In this document: one piece after another, positions 1 to 10,625 of the stretch
How positions within the stretch are numbered: position 1 is the first letter of the stretch
Layout: the number at the start of each line of letters is the position of its first letter
Source of the DNA: Piliocolobus tephrosceles
Lineage: Eukaryota; Chordata; Mammalia; Primates; Cercopithecidae
DNA: 64,000 nt
Assembly (NCBI RefSeq): GCF_002776525.5
Contig: NC_045447.1
Location: 17,365,068 to 17,429,067, forward strand
Direction: 5' to 3'
The notes under the pieces: generated by a model
Databases searched by the model: none
The model's input: only the letters and a program-made list of their open reading frames with translations
What the model was told of the DNA's origin: nothing
Position numbers and translations under genes: made by a program

Positions 1-40
1 TGCCTCTCCTGTACTTCTAGCTCAGAAGTGGTCACCACCA

Positions 41-338
41 GCCGGGCATGGTGGCTGACACCTGTTATCCCAGCACTTTGGGAGGCCAAGTGAGGTCAGG
101 AGTTCAAGACCAGCCTGGCCAACATGGTAAAACCCCGTCTCTACTAAAAATACAAAAAACTTAGGTAAGCATTGTGGTATGTGCCTGTAATTCCAGCTAC
201 TCGAGAGGCTGAGGCAGGAGAATCGCCTGAACTCAGGAGACAGAGATTGCAGTGAGCCAAGGTCGTGCCACTGTACTCCAGCCTAGGTGACAGAGCAAGA
301 CTTCATCTCAAAAGAAAAAAAAAAGAAAAGAATAAAGA
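41..338 (+). mobile_element. Alu
   Basis: Full dimeric Alu with an A-rich tail. A 16-bp flank (25-40) recurs with two differences at 635-650, so this Alu and the next one sit inside a single target-site duplication: the second inserted into the tail of the first. Confidence 0.95.
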
Positions 339-634
339 GGCCGGGCGCAGTGGCTCACACCTGTAATCCCAGCACTTTGGGAGGCCGAGGCGGGCGGATC
401 ATGAAGTCAGGAGATCGAGACTATCCTGGTTAACATGGCGAAACCCCGTCTCTACTAAAAAAGATACAAAAAATTAGCTGGGCATGGTGACAGGCGCCCA
501 TAGTCCCAGCTACTTGGGATACTGAGGCAGGAGAATGGCGTGAACCGGGGAGGCAGAGCTTGCAGTGAGCCGAGATTGCGTCACTGCACTCCAGCCTGGG
601 TGACAGAGCGAGAGTCCATCTCAAAAAAAAAAAA
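339..634 (+). mobile_element. AluY-like
   Basis: Starts GGCCGGGCGCAGTGG, contains GGCGTGAAC and GAGCTTGCAGTGAGCC, and ends in A12. This is the younger of the tandem pair. Confidence 0.95.
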
Positions 635-741
635 GAAATGGTCATCACCATTTGTCTAATGGCCCAGAAACTTGGATGTCAAACTTGACTGCCCGTCTTC
701 TATTTCCACACCCAATTAATTGCCAAGACCCACTGTCTTTA

Positions 742-757
742 TCTCTCTCTCTCTCTC
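742..757. repeat. (CT)n microsatellite
   Basis: Eight CT units directly before the T-run of the following inverted Alu. Confidence 0.85.
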
Positions 758-1049
758 TTTTTTTTTTTTTTTTTTAAATTGGGGTTTTCTTTTGTTGCCC
801 AGACTGGAGTGCAGTGGCGTAATCTCGGCTCACTGCAACTTCTGCCTCCCAGGTTCAAGCGATTCTCCTGCCTCAGCCTCCCAAGTAGCTGGGATTACAG
901 GTGCCCAGCACCATGCTCAGCTAATTTTTGTATTTTTAGTAGAGATGGGGTTTAGCAGAGGCTGGTTTCAAACTCCTGACCTCAGGTGATCCACCCGCCT
1001 CAGCCTCCCAAAGTGCTGGGATTACAGATGTGAGCCACTGCACCTGGCC
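758..1049 (-). mobile_element. Alu
   Basis: Begins with a T-run and ends CACCTGGCC, so it is a full-length Alu on the minus strand. Confidence 0.95.
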
Positions 1050-1231
1050 TGCCTTTACCTCTTTAATAAATTCCAACCTGTCCCCCATTCTTCCTCCTCA
1101 CAGCCTCTCTCTCAGCCCAGCCTCAACCTCCCAGCTGGTCTCCTCCCTTTGGTCCTGCCCCTCAGTCCTGCTGCTGCCCATCTGCTCAGACGCAAATATC
1201 ATCCTGTCACCTCCCTTCTGAAAGTCTCTGG
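1050..1231. other. unique spacer
   Basis: Pyrimidine-rich unique sequence between two Alus. No recognisable feature. Confidence 0.5.
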
Positions 1232-1564
1232 GGCCGAGTGCAGTGGCTCATACCTGTAATCCCAACACTTTGGGAGGCTGAGGTGGGCGAAGCACCTGAG
1301 GTCAGGAGTTTGAGACCAGCCTGGCCAACACGATGAAACCCTATCTCTACTAAAAGTACAAAAATTAGCCAGGTGTGGTGGCAGGTGCTTGTAATCCTAG
1401 CTACTTGGGAGGCTGAGGCAGGAGAATCTCTTGAATCCAGGAGGTGGAAGTTGCAGTGAGCAGAGATCATGCCACTGCACTCCAGCCTGGGCAACAGAGT
1501 TAGACTCAGTCTCAAAAAAACAAACCAACAAATAAATAAATAATAAAAAATAAAAATAAAAAAA
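1232..1564 (+). mobile_element. Alu
   Basis: Full Alu with an AAT/AAC-type expanded tail from about 1513 to 1564. Confidence 0.95.
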
Positions 1565-1616
1565 TTCTGATGACTTCCACTACCTAGGAATTTGGTCAAA
1601 ATTGGCCCTGGGCTGG

Positions 1617-1735
1617 AGTTGTCAGATTCAGCAAGTAAAAATAGAGGATGTCTACTTAAATTAGAATTTCAGATAAATACGAAATACTTTTTTTTTTTTT
1701 TTTAGTATGAGTACATCTCATGCAGTATTTGGCAT
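1617..1735. mobile_element. Half of an ancient palindromic DNA-transposon remnant
   Basis: TGTCAGATTCAGCAAGTAAA followed by TTAGAATTTCAGATAAA and a T-run with TAGTATGAGTA matches the left half of the palindrome also seen at 21765-21962. It is probably MER53-like. The name is from memory and only one arm is clear here. Confidence 0.45.
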
Positions 1736-1843
1736 CATGGACTCCCATTCCCTGCACTCTTTCCATATCTCCAACCTTATTACTTGCCACATTGTTTTCC
1801 ACATGTAAAATTTGGGACAGACTGGACTACATGAAACTCCCTA

Positions 1844-1977
1844 GGCTGGGCACTGTAGCTCACACCTGAATCCCAGCACTTTGGGGGCTGAGGCAGGAGG
1901 ATTGCTGGAGCCCAGGAGTTAGAGACCAGATTGGGCAACGTGGTGAGACCCTGTCTCTACAAAAAATAAAAAAATTA
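1844..1977 (+). mobile_element. Outer Alu, left part of a three-level nest
   Basis: Left arm plus middle A-rich linker. The right arm resumes at 2581. The whole nest is flanked by near-identical GAAACTCCCT (1833-1842) and GAAGCTCCCC (2723-2732). Confidence 0.9.
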
Positions 1978-2580
1978 GGCCAGGCACAGTGGCTCACATC
2001 TGTAATCCCAGAACTTTGGGAGGCTTAAGCAGGTGGATCACTTGAGGTCAGGAGTTCGAGACCAGCCTGGCTAACACGGTGAAACCCTGTCTCTACTAAA
2101 AATACAAAAATTAGCTGAGTGTGGTGGTGCGAGCCTATAATCCCAGCTACTCAGGTGACTGAGGCAGCAGAATCGCTTGAACCCAAGAGGTGGAGGTTGC
2201 AGTGAGCCAAGATTGTGCCACTGCACTGTAGCCTGGGTGACAAAGTGAGACTCCATTTTTTTTTTTTTTCTGATGGAATCTCGCCCTGTTGCTCAGGCTG
2301 GAGTGCAATGGCATGATCTCAGTTCACTGCAACCTCTGCCTCCTGGGTTCAAGCAATTCTCCTGCGCCAGCCTCCCAAGTAGCTGGGATTACAGATGTGT
2401 GACATCACGTCCAGCTAATTTTTTGTATCTTTAGTAGAGACGGTGTTTCACCACGTTGTCCAGGCTGGTCTCGAACCCCTGACCTTGTGATCTGCCAGCC
2501 TCAGCCTCCCAAAGTGCTGGCATTACAGGTGTGAGCCACCACACCCGGCTGAGACTCCATCTTAAAAACAAACAAAAAAT
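1978..2580 (+). mobile_element. Middle Alu of the nest
   Basis: Body 1978-2256. Its tail resumes at 2550-2580 after an inverted Alu landed at the start of the tail. Confidence 0.92.
2257..2549 (-). mobile_element. Inner Alu of the nest
   Basis: Inverted full Alu bounded by a perfect 11-bp duplication TGAGACTCCAT at 2246-2256 and 2550-2560. It is the youngest of the three. Confidence 0.95.
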
Positions 2581-2722
2581 CTGGGCATGGTGGCACAAGC
2601 CTATAGTCACAGCTACTCCGGAGACTGAGGTAGGAGGATCACCTGAGCCCAGGAAGTTGAGGCTGCAGTAAGCCAAGATTGTGCCACTGCATTCCAGCAA
2701 AAAAAAAAAAAAAAAAAAAAAA
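2581..2722 (+). mobile_element. Outer Alu, right part
   Basis: Right arm from CTGGGCATGG to a long A-run, completing the element begun at 1844. Confidence 0.9.
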
Positions 2723-3399
2723 GAAGCTCCCCAAATGGGTTAGACATTTCCTCATTGATACACTCTTCATTCCTGCTGTTTCCTCCACCAGAAAGGCCGT
2801 TCTCCCTTCTCCCCCAGTCCATCTTTGCTCATCTCTTGGGTGTCAGAACACTAGGAGTCCCTTCTCTAAGATTCCTCTCTGCTCCCTCAAAATGGATGGG
2901 CTGCTCTCCTGGGTGATGGGAGGCCCCTGTGTGTCTGGATGGCAGCCCCACCCTCTGGATCGGCATGTCAGCTTACTCATTGTCTCTCTCCCCTGCAGTC
3001 AATGAGTTGCCGGCAACTCTGTGCCTTTCCGGCCCACATCTGGCTCAGCCCACAAGGCCCCATCCAGCTGGAAGCTCCCGAGGGCCCTGAGCCTTGGCAA
3101 AGGCCCCAACTTTCTTCTCACTCTCCTGGCCTGGGTCCCAGTCTGACGGTTCACACTCTCTCCTTGCCTGAGTTCCCACGAAAAGTGGCCTCCGCCCCCA
3201 GCCCCCTGCCCAGGACTAGATTACAGAATGCTGAGATAATGAAGGCTCTAAGCCAAATTTCCAGCGGGCCTGCAATTAAATCACCAACAGTGTCTGTGTG
3301 TACATCTGGGACAGATGTGGGCAGCTGAGGCCACAGGGCACATGACTTTGTCGCACCGGGTCAGCATGACTTTGGTGGGAGTGTGGGGGGTGGAGCTCA

Positions 3400-3530
3400 G
3401 ACCTAAAGTTAGGACACTTGAGTCTGAATCCCTGCCCTTTCCAGCTGCCTGGTACTGGGCAAATGAGCACCCTCCCCTTTGAGCCTCAGTTTTCTTGTCT
3501 GTAGAATGGGGATAATAATGCTTATCACAC
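3400..3530 (+). mobile_element. MIR
   Basis: GAGTCTGAATCC, TGGGCAAATGAG, CTCAGTTTTCTTGTCTG and AGAATGGGGATAATAATG occur in MIR order. Confidence 0.75.
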
Positions 3531-3979
3531 AGGGTGTGTGATCAAGGAGAGTGATGAACACACACAAGGACATCTAGCAGCAAAAGGACACCAGCTCTGA
3601 TCGTTTTTTGTTTTGTTTTGTTTTTTAATTATTATTTGCTCTTTATTTTGTGTGTGTGTGTGTGTCACATACCTTTCTTGAGGCTGGTGGTAGCAGGACC
3701 CGGGACCAGAACACTGTTTGTAGGTTTCTTTTCCTAGAATCACCAACTAGGCCCAAGCAACTTTATTCAAAGAGAGGAAGACAGTCATCCAGCCTGGAGA
3801 GCATCTGCCTGGTGAAAATGGCTCCAACTCAACCACCCAGATGGATGCAGCAGAGTTGTCAAATCAAGCTAAGGGCGAGAATGACTGAAGAGGGATAATA
3901 CAAAGGCCTGAGGCCCATGCTCTGGCCTGGGAGTTGGAAAGGCTGGGGCTTCCTGACTTCTCCATGTTTGCCCTTCTAC

Positions 3980-4195
3980 CCCTCCTCTCTGCCTGAGCCT
4001 CCTTCAGACCCTTGCTGAGCAGTCACTGTTGCCATCTAAGACCTTCTCTCTGCCTCAAGGTTCCCCTGAAGACTTTCTTGTGGTATTTCTCAGCACCTCT
4101 TGCAATTTGTAGCATTTACTTACAGACGGGATTACAGGTTTACCCTCTATCTCCCCCTCCAGACTGTAAATGCCTCCAGGGCAGAAACCTATCAG
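3980..4195 (+). mobile_element. L2 3' end, probable
   Basis: CCTTCAGACCCTTGCTGAGC followed by CTCCCCCTCCAGACTGTAAATGCCTCCAGG-type sequence resembles a diverged L2 tail. Similarity is by eye only. Confidence 0.45.
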
Positions 4196-4227
4196 TTTAC
4201 AAATAACAGCAACCAAAAGTGATCTAC

Positions 4228-4395
4228 CAGCAGGTAGCTCATGCCTGTAACCTTAGCACTCTGGGAGGCCAAGGTGGGAGAATCACTTGAGGCCAGGAAT
4301 TTGAGACCAGCCAGGGCAACATAGCAAGGTCCTATCTCTACAAAAAATAAAAACTTAGTTGGGCATGGTGGATGTGGTGATATGTGGCTGTAGTC
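4228..4395 (+). mobile_element. Alu fragment
   Basis: Diverged left arm and linker, broken off in the right arm with no A-tail. Confidence 0.85.
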
Positions 4396-4491
4396 CAATT
4401 GGAGCAGGAATCCTGCCAGGTCAGTTTATTGAAAATCCCTCCTCTTGGCATCTGACTACCCTGGTCAGGCTTTATCAAGAGTCCTATCAAA

Positions 4492-4637
4492 GCCTGGGCG
4501 CAGTGGCTCACTCCTGTAAACCCAGCACTTTGGGAGGCCAAGGTAGGTGGATCGCTTGAGTTCAGGAGTTCAAGACCAGCCTGGGCAACATGGTGAAACC
4601 TTGTCTGTACAAAAAATACAACAATTAGCTGGGCGTC
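4492..4637 (+). mobile_element. Outer Alu, left part
   Basis: Left arm ending in TTAGCTGGGCGTC. The remainder (4973-4990) lies beyond the inserted Alu. Confidence 0.85.
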
Positions 4638-4972
4638 GGCCAAGGCGCAGTGGTTGACTCCTGTAATCCCAGCCCTTTGGGAGGCTGAGGCAGGCAGAAT
4701 CACCTGAGGTTAGTAGTTCAAGATCAGCCTGGCCAACATGGTGAAACTCCATCTCTACTAAACATACAAAAAAAAAAAAATTAGCCAGGCATGGTGGTGG
4801 GTGCCTGTAATCCCAGCTACTTGGGAGGCTGAGGCAGGAGAATTGCTTGAACCTGGGAGGCGGAGGTTGCAGTGAGCCAAGACTGTGCCATTACACTACA
4901 GCCTGGGTGACAAGAATGAAACTCAATCTCAGAAACAAAAACAAAAAACAAAACAAACAAACAACAAAAAAA
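4638..4972 (+). mobile_element. Nested Alu
   Basis: Full Alu with an AAC-rich tail, inserted in the outer Alu, whose TAGCCAGGTGTGGTGGTC resumes immediately after. Confidence 0.92.
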
Positions 4973-4989
4973 TAGCCAGGTGTGGTGGT

Positions 4990-5255
4990 CCAGATTAGAG
5001 GAGACTAAAGAGAAGCAATAATTATAATTAACCCAAGGTATAATTCAGAAAAGGCCCATTTCTGGGCCTAGGAAAAGTATGATGAGGGCCCGTGGAAGAT
5101 AACAGAACTGTATCGACGTTAATTTCCTGATCTAGCCACTAGCCTGTGCTTATTTTTGGGGGGAAATACAGACTGAGGCATCTAGAGGTAAAGGAGCATT
5201 TACAGTGTTCTTAGAAGCTTCACATTATTTCAAAATAAAAAGTTAGAAAAGAAAA
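4990..5255 (+). mobile_element. L1M 3' UTR-like fragment
   Basis: CCAGATTAGAGGAGACTAAAG, TCGACGTTAATTTCCTGATC and a final CAAAATAAAAAGTTAGAAAA match my recollection of an old L1 3' end. The subfamily is not assigned. Confidence 0.45.
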
Positions 5256-5812
5256 TGGGCATTAACTCTAAAATCAGAAAAAAAAATGTTTTAGGAAGAA
5301 AATACGTCTCTGTGCTGTGAATCCACGGAGTCGATTTCTGCTGTCAGCAAAGTTCCCAACAGCTGGAGAAGAACAAGGAACAAAAGTGGAGCTGCCCTCC
5401 TGAGCTGCCGGGGTCCCAGACACAAAGCTGGCCTCTCAGGGATTTCATGAAAGACAAGTGCTGATAAGGCCCGCAGGTCATCTTCATCAGCCGCGGCCTC
5501 CCAGCTCGCTGAGAGGAGCCCGCCTTTCCAAAGCTCAGCCAGACAAAAACCGGAGCAAAGAGTGTTTCTTTTCAGTTGAAAGCTGCAGGTGGTGCATCCA
5601 ACCTGGGTATGAGCAGCCCTTCAGTGGGGTGCCCACCAGAGTGGAGGCCTGCAGACATCCCTTCCCAGAGAGACCAGGAGTTCATGGCCCAAGTCTCCTT
5701 CAGATTTACAAGGATGGAGATCGAACTTTGGCATTCTGTTTGGATTAGTCCAGAAAAAAAGCAAAATCTCAATATCACTCTTAATAAGAAAAGGTAATCT
5801 ACAAAGACAACT
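5256..5812. other. Unique sequence
   Basis: No repeat recognised. Several overlapping frames of 68-96 codons occur on both strands, with no domain or splice context. Confidence 0.45.
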
Positions 5813-5943
5813 AATGCCTGTAGTCCCAGCTACTTGTGGGACTAAGGCAGGAGGATTGCTTGAACCTGGGAGGTCGAGGCTGCAGTGAGCCACTGCCCTC
5901 CAGCCTGGGTGACAAAGTGAGACACTTTAAAAACAACAAAAAA
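5813..5943 (+). mobile_element. Alu right-arm fragment
   Basis: Starts at ATGCCTGTAGTCCCAGC and ends in an AAC-rich tail. The left arm is absent. Confidence 0.85.
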
Positions 5944-5979
5944 GTCATATCAAGTCAGTTCATGCAGAAACCTCTTATC

Positions 5980-6281
5980 TTTTTTTTTTTTTTTCTGAGA
6001 CAGAGTCTTGCTTTCTTGCTCAGGCAGGAGAGGAGTGACACAGTCTCAGCTCACTGCAACCTTCACCTCCCAGGTTCAAGCGATTCTCCTGCCTCAGCCT
6101 CCTGAGTAGCTGGGATTATAGGCTCACACCACCATGCCTGGCTAATTTTTTTTTTTGTATTTTTAGTAGAGACGGAGTTTCACCATGTTGGTCAGGCTGG
6201 TCTCAAACTCCTGACCTTGTAATCCACCTGCCATGGCCTCCCAAAGTGCTGGGATTACAGGCGTGAGCCACCGCAGCCGGC
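5980..6281 (-). mobile_element. Alu
   Basis: T-run, GAGACAGAGTCTTGC and a GAGCCACCGCAGCCGG end. Full length, with a T9 expansion in the linker. Confidence 0.95.
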
Positions 6282-6289
6282 TTTGTCTT

Positions 6290-6574
6290 ACCATTTTTAA
6301 CAAGGGTATGGATGAACTTTTCTTTAACAATGTAAAGGGTGTAATAGAAAGAGTAGACAACATGCAGGAACAGATGGGTAAACAGAGAGATGGAAACTCT
6401 GAGAAAGAATCAAGAAAAAATGCTGGGAATAAAAACCACTGTGACAGAAATGACAAATGCCTTTAATGGGCTCATCAGCAAACTGGACATGGCGGATGAT
6501 AGGGCAATAGAAATAGAAACATCCCAAACTGAAATGCAAAGAGAAAAAATCATGGGGGGAAAAAAAAACAAAAC
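6290..6574 (+). mobile_element. Old L1 (ORF1 region) fragment
   Basis: A 70-codon frame at 6390-6602 has the coiled-coil style of L1 ORF1 (MTNAFNGLISKLD...ISE-like heptads), and the DNA is purine-rich as in L1M or HAL1. It is broken and not a gene. It continues at 6719 beyond an Alu monomer. Confidence 0.6.
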
Positions 6575-6718
6575 AGCTGGGTGCCATGGCTCACGCTTAT
6601 AATCCCAGCACTTTAGAAGGCTGAGGTGGGTGGATTGCTTGAGGCCAGGAGTTCGAGATCAGCCTGGGCAGCATGGCAAGACCTCATCTCTATTTTTATT
6701 TTTAAAATAAAATAAAAG
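6575..6718 (+). mobile_element. Alu left monomer (FLAM-like)
   Basis: Single arm with an A/T-rich tail, inserted in the L1 fragment. Confidence 0.8.
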
Positions 6719-7098
6719 GAGCAGAATACACAAAACTGTGGGTTATGTGTAATGGCAATATGAGAAGGAGAAAAAAGAGAGAAAAGAGGAGAAGAAATAT
6801 TTGAAGTAATAATGGTTAAGAATTGCCCAAAATTAATGACAGACACCAAAACCATACATCCAAGAAGCTTAGAGAATACCAAGCAGGACAAATTCCAACA
6901 AAATCTACGCCTGGGCATATCATATTCAAACTGCAGAAAACCAAAGATAAAGAAAACCTTGAAAGAAGCAGGAGATAAAAACAAACAAACAAGAACCCCT
7001 TACCTGTAGAGGAACAAGAATAAGCATTACATCAGACTGCTTGTCAGGAATCATGTCAGCAGGAGAGTGAAATATTTAAAGCGTTGAAAGAAAAAACC
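6719..7098 (+). mobile_element. Old L1 fragment, continued
   Basis: AAATTAATGACAGACACCAAA, GCATATCATATTCAAACTGC and GAAATATTTAAAGCGTTGAA are familiar L1M motifs. Colinear with 6290-6574. Confidence 0.65.
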
Positions 7099-7417
7099 AG
7101 CTGGGTACACTGGCTCATACCTGTAATCCTAACACTTCAGGAGGCCAAGGCAAAAGGATCACTTGAGCTCAGGAGTTCAAGACCAGCCTGGGCAACAAAG
7201 TGAGCCTCTCATTTCTACCAAAAGAATACAAAAAGTATCTGGGCATGGTAGCACGTGCCTGTAGTCCCAACTAGTCAGGAGGCTGAGGTAGAAGGATCAC
7301 TTGAGCCTGGGAGGTGGAGGCTGCAGTGAGCAATGACTGTCACTGCCCTCCAATCTGGATGACAGAGTGAGATGCTGTCTCAAGAAAAGAAGAAACAAAA
7401 TAAATACATAAATAAAA
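7099..7417 (+). mobile_element. Alu, old
   Basis: Diverged (ATTTCTACCAAAAGAATAC linker). Complete, with an AAT-rich tail. Confidence 0.9.
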
Positions 7418-7856
7418 CTGGAAACTGCAGACAGTACAGTTACATAATGAAAAGTGTCTCTCCCCGCAACAATCTTTTCCCCACTGTTGATAATTTCTTA
7501 TGATTCTTCCCAGAAAAAAAAAAGCTTTATGCACATATCAGCATGTATATATATTTTAAAATTCTGTATATACATTTTAAAACTTTTGCTTGAAATGGGT
7601 CCAAACTACACTTACCATTCTGCATATTGATGTTGCCTGCTAGTAATAAATCTTAGAGAACTTTTTATATTCCTACATTCAGGTCTTTCTCATTCTTTTA
7701 AATAGTGTCATTGCATTCCATCCTATGAAAGGATTACAATTTGTTCAACCTGTTGCTTACTGCTGACTACTTTTCTTGTTTTCAGTTTTTCACTGTTGCA
7801 AATGACACTGCAAAGAACATTCGTATACATTTCTCTCTCCCTAAAACACTTTTCAA
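7418..7856. other. AT-rich sequence, possibly old L1 in reverse
   Basis: GTCATTGCATTCCATCC and CACTGTTGCAAATGACACTGC faintly resemble the reverse of an L1 3' region. The match is weak. Confidence 0.35.
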
Positions 7857-8091
7857 CCAGACACGGTGGCTCATACCTGTAATCCCAGCATTTTGGAAGA
7901 CTGAGAAGAGAGGATTGCTTGAGCCCAGGAATTCAAGACCAACCTGGGCCACTTAATGAGACCTCATCTCTACAAATAATAAAAAACAATTAGCCGGACA
8001 TGGTGATGCATGCCTGTAGTCCCAGATACTCAGGAGGCTGAGACAGGAGAATTGCTTGAGCCTGGAAGGTCAGGGCTTCAGTGAGCTGTGA
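7857..8091 (+). mobile_element. Alu, cut off by gap
   Basis: Runs to the right-arm GTGAGCTGTGAT, then into T18 and the N gap. Confidence 0.88.
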
Positions 8092-8109
8092 TTTTTTTTT
8101 TTTTTTTTT

Positions 8110-8509
8110 NNNNNNNNNNNNNNNNNNNNNNNNNNNNNNNNNNNNNNNNNNNNNNNNNNNNNNNNNNNNNNNNNNNNNNNNNNNNNNNNNNNNNNNNNNN
8201 NNNNNNNNNNNNNNNNNNNNNNNNNNNNNNNNNNNNNNNNNNNNNNNNNNNNNNNNNNNNNNNNNNNNNNNNNNNNNNNNNNNNNNNNNNNNNNNNNNNN
8301 NNNNNNNNNNNNNNNNNNNNNNNNNNNNNNNNNNNNNNNNNNNNNNNNNNNNNNNNNNNNNNNNNNNNNNNNNNNNNNNNNNNNNNNNNNNNNNNNNNNN
8401 NNNNNNNNNNNNNNNNNNNNNNNNNNNNNNNNNNNNNNNNNNNNNNNNNNNNNNNNNNNNNNNNNNNNNNNNNNNNNNNNNNNNNNNNNNNNNNNNNNNN
8501 NNNNNNNNN
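8110..8509. other. Assembly gap (400 N)
   Basis: Exactly 400 N, flanked by T18 (8092-8109) and A45 (8510-8554). The round size suggests an estimated gap. Confidence 0.98.
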
Positions 8510-8554
<45 letters not shown>

Positions 8555-8556
<2 letters not shown>

Positions 8557-8820
8557 CTCACTCATAAGTGAAAGCTAAACTATGAGGATACAAAGGTTTA
8601 AGAATGACACAATAGACTTTGGGGACTCAAGGGGAAAGGGTGGGAAGGGGGTGACAGATAAAAGACTACAAATTGTATGTACTGCTTGGGCGTACACAGT
8701 GTATACTGCTTGGGTGATGGGTGCACCAAAATCTCACGAATCACCACTAAGGAACTTATTGTGTAACCAAATATCTATGGAATTGTGTTCTCCAAAAATC
8801 TATGGAAATAAAAAAAATTT
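8555..8820 (+). mobile_element. L1 3' end
   Basis: TTCTCACTCATAAGTG at the start, GGTGATGGGTGCACCAAAAT and a final CTATGGAAATAAAAAAA are L1PB/L1MA-type 3' UTR landmarks. TACTGCTTGGG is locally duplicated at 8679 and 8704. Confidence 0.8.
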
Positions 8821-8911
8821 TAAATATGTTTTAAATAAAAAATAAACAGGTTTTCTTCTGAAATATTTTTTTGTAAATTACCTACAGAAAATTTACAAAA
8901 AACGTACACTC

Positions 8912-9200
8912 GGCCGGGTGCAGTGGCTCACGCCTGTAATCCCAGCACTTTGGGAGGCCAAGGCGGGTGGATCATGAGGTCAGAAGTTCAAGACCAGCCT
9001 GGCAAATATGGTGACACCGCATCTCTACTAATAATACAAAAATTAGCCTGGCATGGTGGTGTGCAGCTGTAGTCCCAGCTACTCAAGAGGCTGAGGCAGA
9101 AGAATCACTTGAACCAAGGAGGCGGAGTTTACCGTGAGCTGAGATTGCGCTGCCGCACTCCAGCCTGGGCAACACAACAGACTCTTTCTCAAAAAAAAAA
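8912..9200 (+). mobile_element. Alu
   Basis: Full Alu with an A10 tail and several right-arm substitutions. Confidence 0.95.
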
Positions 9201-9274
9201 GTACTGTCTTCACCAACTTGCCTTAATGTTAACATCTTATATAATTGTTGCACAGTGATTAAAATCAGAAAACG

Positions 9275-9572
9275 GGCTGGACAAGGTGGCTCACACCTGT
9301 AATCCCAGCACTTTGAGAGGCTGAGGCGGGCAGATCATCTGAGGTCGGGACTTCCAGACCAGCCTGACCAATATGGGGAAACCCCGTCTCTACTAAAAAT
9401 ACAAAAATTAGCTGAGCGTGGTGGCACATGCCTGTAATCCCAGTTACTCAGGAGGCTGAGGCAGGTGAATTGCTTGAAACCAGGAGGCAGAGGTTGCAGT
9501 GAGCTGAGATCATGCCATTGCACTCCAACCTGAGCAACAAGAGCAAAACCCCATCTCAAAAAAAAAAAAAAA
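9275..9572 (+). mobile_element. Alu
   Basis: Full Alu with an A15 tail. Confidence 0.95.
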
Positions 9573-9666
9573 TGAACATTGATATAATGGAATAGTTATC
9601 TACATTTTTTCACTAATACCCTGTTCTAGATCCACTCCAGGATTCCATATTGCATTTAGTTGTTTT

Positions 9667-9745
9667 ATTAATCAGAGTTTTCCAGAGAGATGGAACAAAT
9701 AGGATGGATGGATAGATATATAGATTCATAGATACATAGATAGAT
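9667..9745 (-). mobile_element. ERVL LTR (MLT2-like), part 1
   Basis: TTAATCAGAGTTTTCCAGAG then ATAGGATGGATGG matches the start of the better copy at 18745-19425. It resumes at 10501 after a MaLR LTR insertion. Confidence 0.55.
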
Positions 9746-9750
9746 AGATA
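9694..9750. repeat. (GATA)n-type imperfect microsatellite
   Basis: Degenerate GATG/GATA/CATA units left of the inserted LTR. The same array continues on its right side. Confidence 0.8.
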
Positions 9751-9754
9751 GAGT

Positions 9755-9965
9755 TTATTAGATCGTTTTCATGCTGCTGCTAAAGACATACCCAAAACTG
9801 GGCAATTTACAAAAGAAAGAGGTTTATTGGACTTTTCTACATGGCTGGAGAGGCCTCACAATTCATGGTGGAAGGCAAGGAGGAGCAAATCACATCTTAG
9901 GTGGATGACAGCAGACAAAGAGAGCTTGTGCAGGGAAACCCCACCTTATAAAGCCATCAGATCTA
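9755..9965 (-). mobile_element. MaLR (MST/THE1-like) LTR, part 1
   Basis: CGTTTTCATGCTGCTG, AAAGACATACCCAAAACTGG and CACAATTCATGGTGGAAGGC follow the inverted LTR order. It is split by the Alu at 9966. Confidence 0.8.
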
Positions 9966-10263
9966 GGGCAGGGCATGGTGACTCATGCCTGTAATCCCAG
10001 CACTGTGAGAGGTCGAGGTGGACAGATCACCTGAGGTCAGGAGTTTGAGACCAGCCCGGCCAACATGGTGAAATCCTGTCTCTACTAAAAATGCAAAAAT
10101 TAGCCAAGCATGGTGGTGGGCGCCTGTAATTCCAGCTACTGAGGAGGCTGAGGCAGGAGAATGGCTTGAAACTGGAAGGCGGAGGTGGCAGTGAACCAAG
10201 ATCATGCCACTGCACTCCAGCCTGGGCAAATAAGCAAAACTCCATCTCAAAGAAAAAAAAAAA
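9966..10263 (+). mobile_element. Alu inside MaLR LTR
   Basis: Full Alu flanked by TCAGATCT on both sides (a duplication of LTR sequence). Confidence 0.93.
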
Positions 10264-10410
10264 TTCAGATCTTGTGAGATATATTCACTATCATGAGAGC
10301 AGCACAGGAAAGACCTGTCTCCATGATTCAATTACCTCCCACTGGATCCCTCCCATGATACATAGGAATTCAAGATGAGATTTGGGTGGGGACACAATCA
10401 AATCATATTA
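10264..10410 (-). mobile_element. MaLR LTR, part 2
   Basis: Continues with CATGATTCAATTACCTCCCA and ends TTGGGTGGGGACACAATCA, the reverse of the LTR head. Confidence 0.8.
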
Positions 10411-10444
10411 GATTGATAGATAAGATGATTGATAGGTAGGTAGG

Positions 10445-10494
<50 letters not shown>

Positions 10495-10500
10495 CACAGA
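10411..10500. repeat. (GATA)n microsatellite
   Basis: About a dozen perfect GATA units preceded by GGTA units. Probably length-polymorphic. Confidence 0.95.
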
Positions 10501-10625
10501 GACAGGTAGATGAAAGGGGGTTTATTAGGGGAATTGGCTCACATAGTTATGGAAGCTGAGAAGTCTTCACCACTCAGTCCAGCAGCTAACACACCAATCT
10601 CTACTGGAAACACAGATACACAGAA
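10501..10625 (-). mobile_element. ERVL LTR (MLT2-like), part 2
   Basis: GGGAATTGGCTCACATAGTT and GAAGCTGAGAAGTC match the LTR body seen at 18810-18860. The far end is lost. Confidence 0.5.

Larger units (their letters stand above)
2723..4225. other. Mostly unique sequence with old repeat traces
   Basis: About 1.5 kb without Alus. It holds a MIR (3400-3530), a T-rich run plus a short (TG)n at 3649-3665 and a probable L2 tail near 3980-4195. Frames reach about 129 codons (2939-3328) but show no family signature, so no gene is called. Confidence 0.5.

Noticed and set aside
6390..6602. Small coiled-coil protein
   Set aside because: It is an old L1 ORF1 remnant running into an Alu.
7990..8578. 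Frames spanning the N run
   Set aside because: They are translations of unknown bases and homopolymers.
10411..10500. CRISPR-like or regulated tandem array
   Set aside because: It is a plain GATA microsatellite without spacers.
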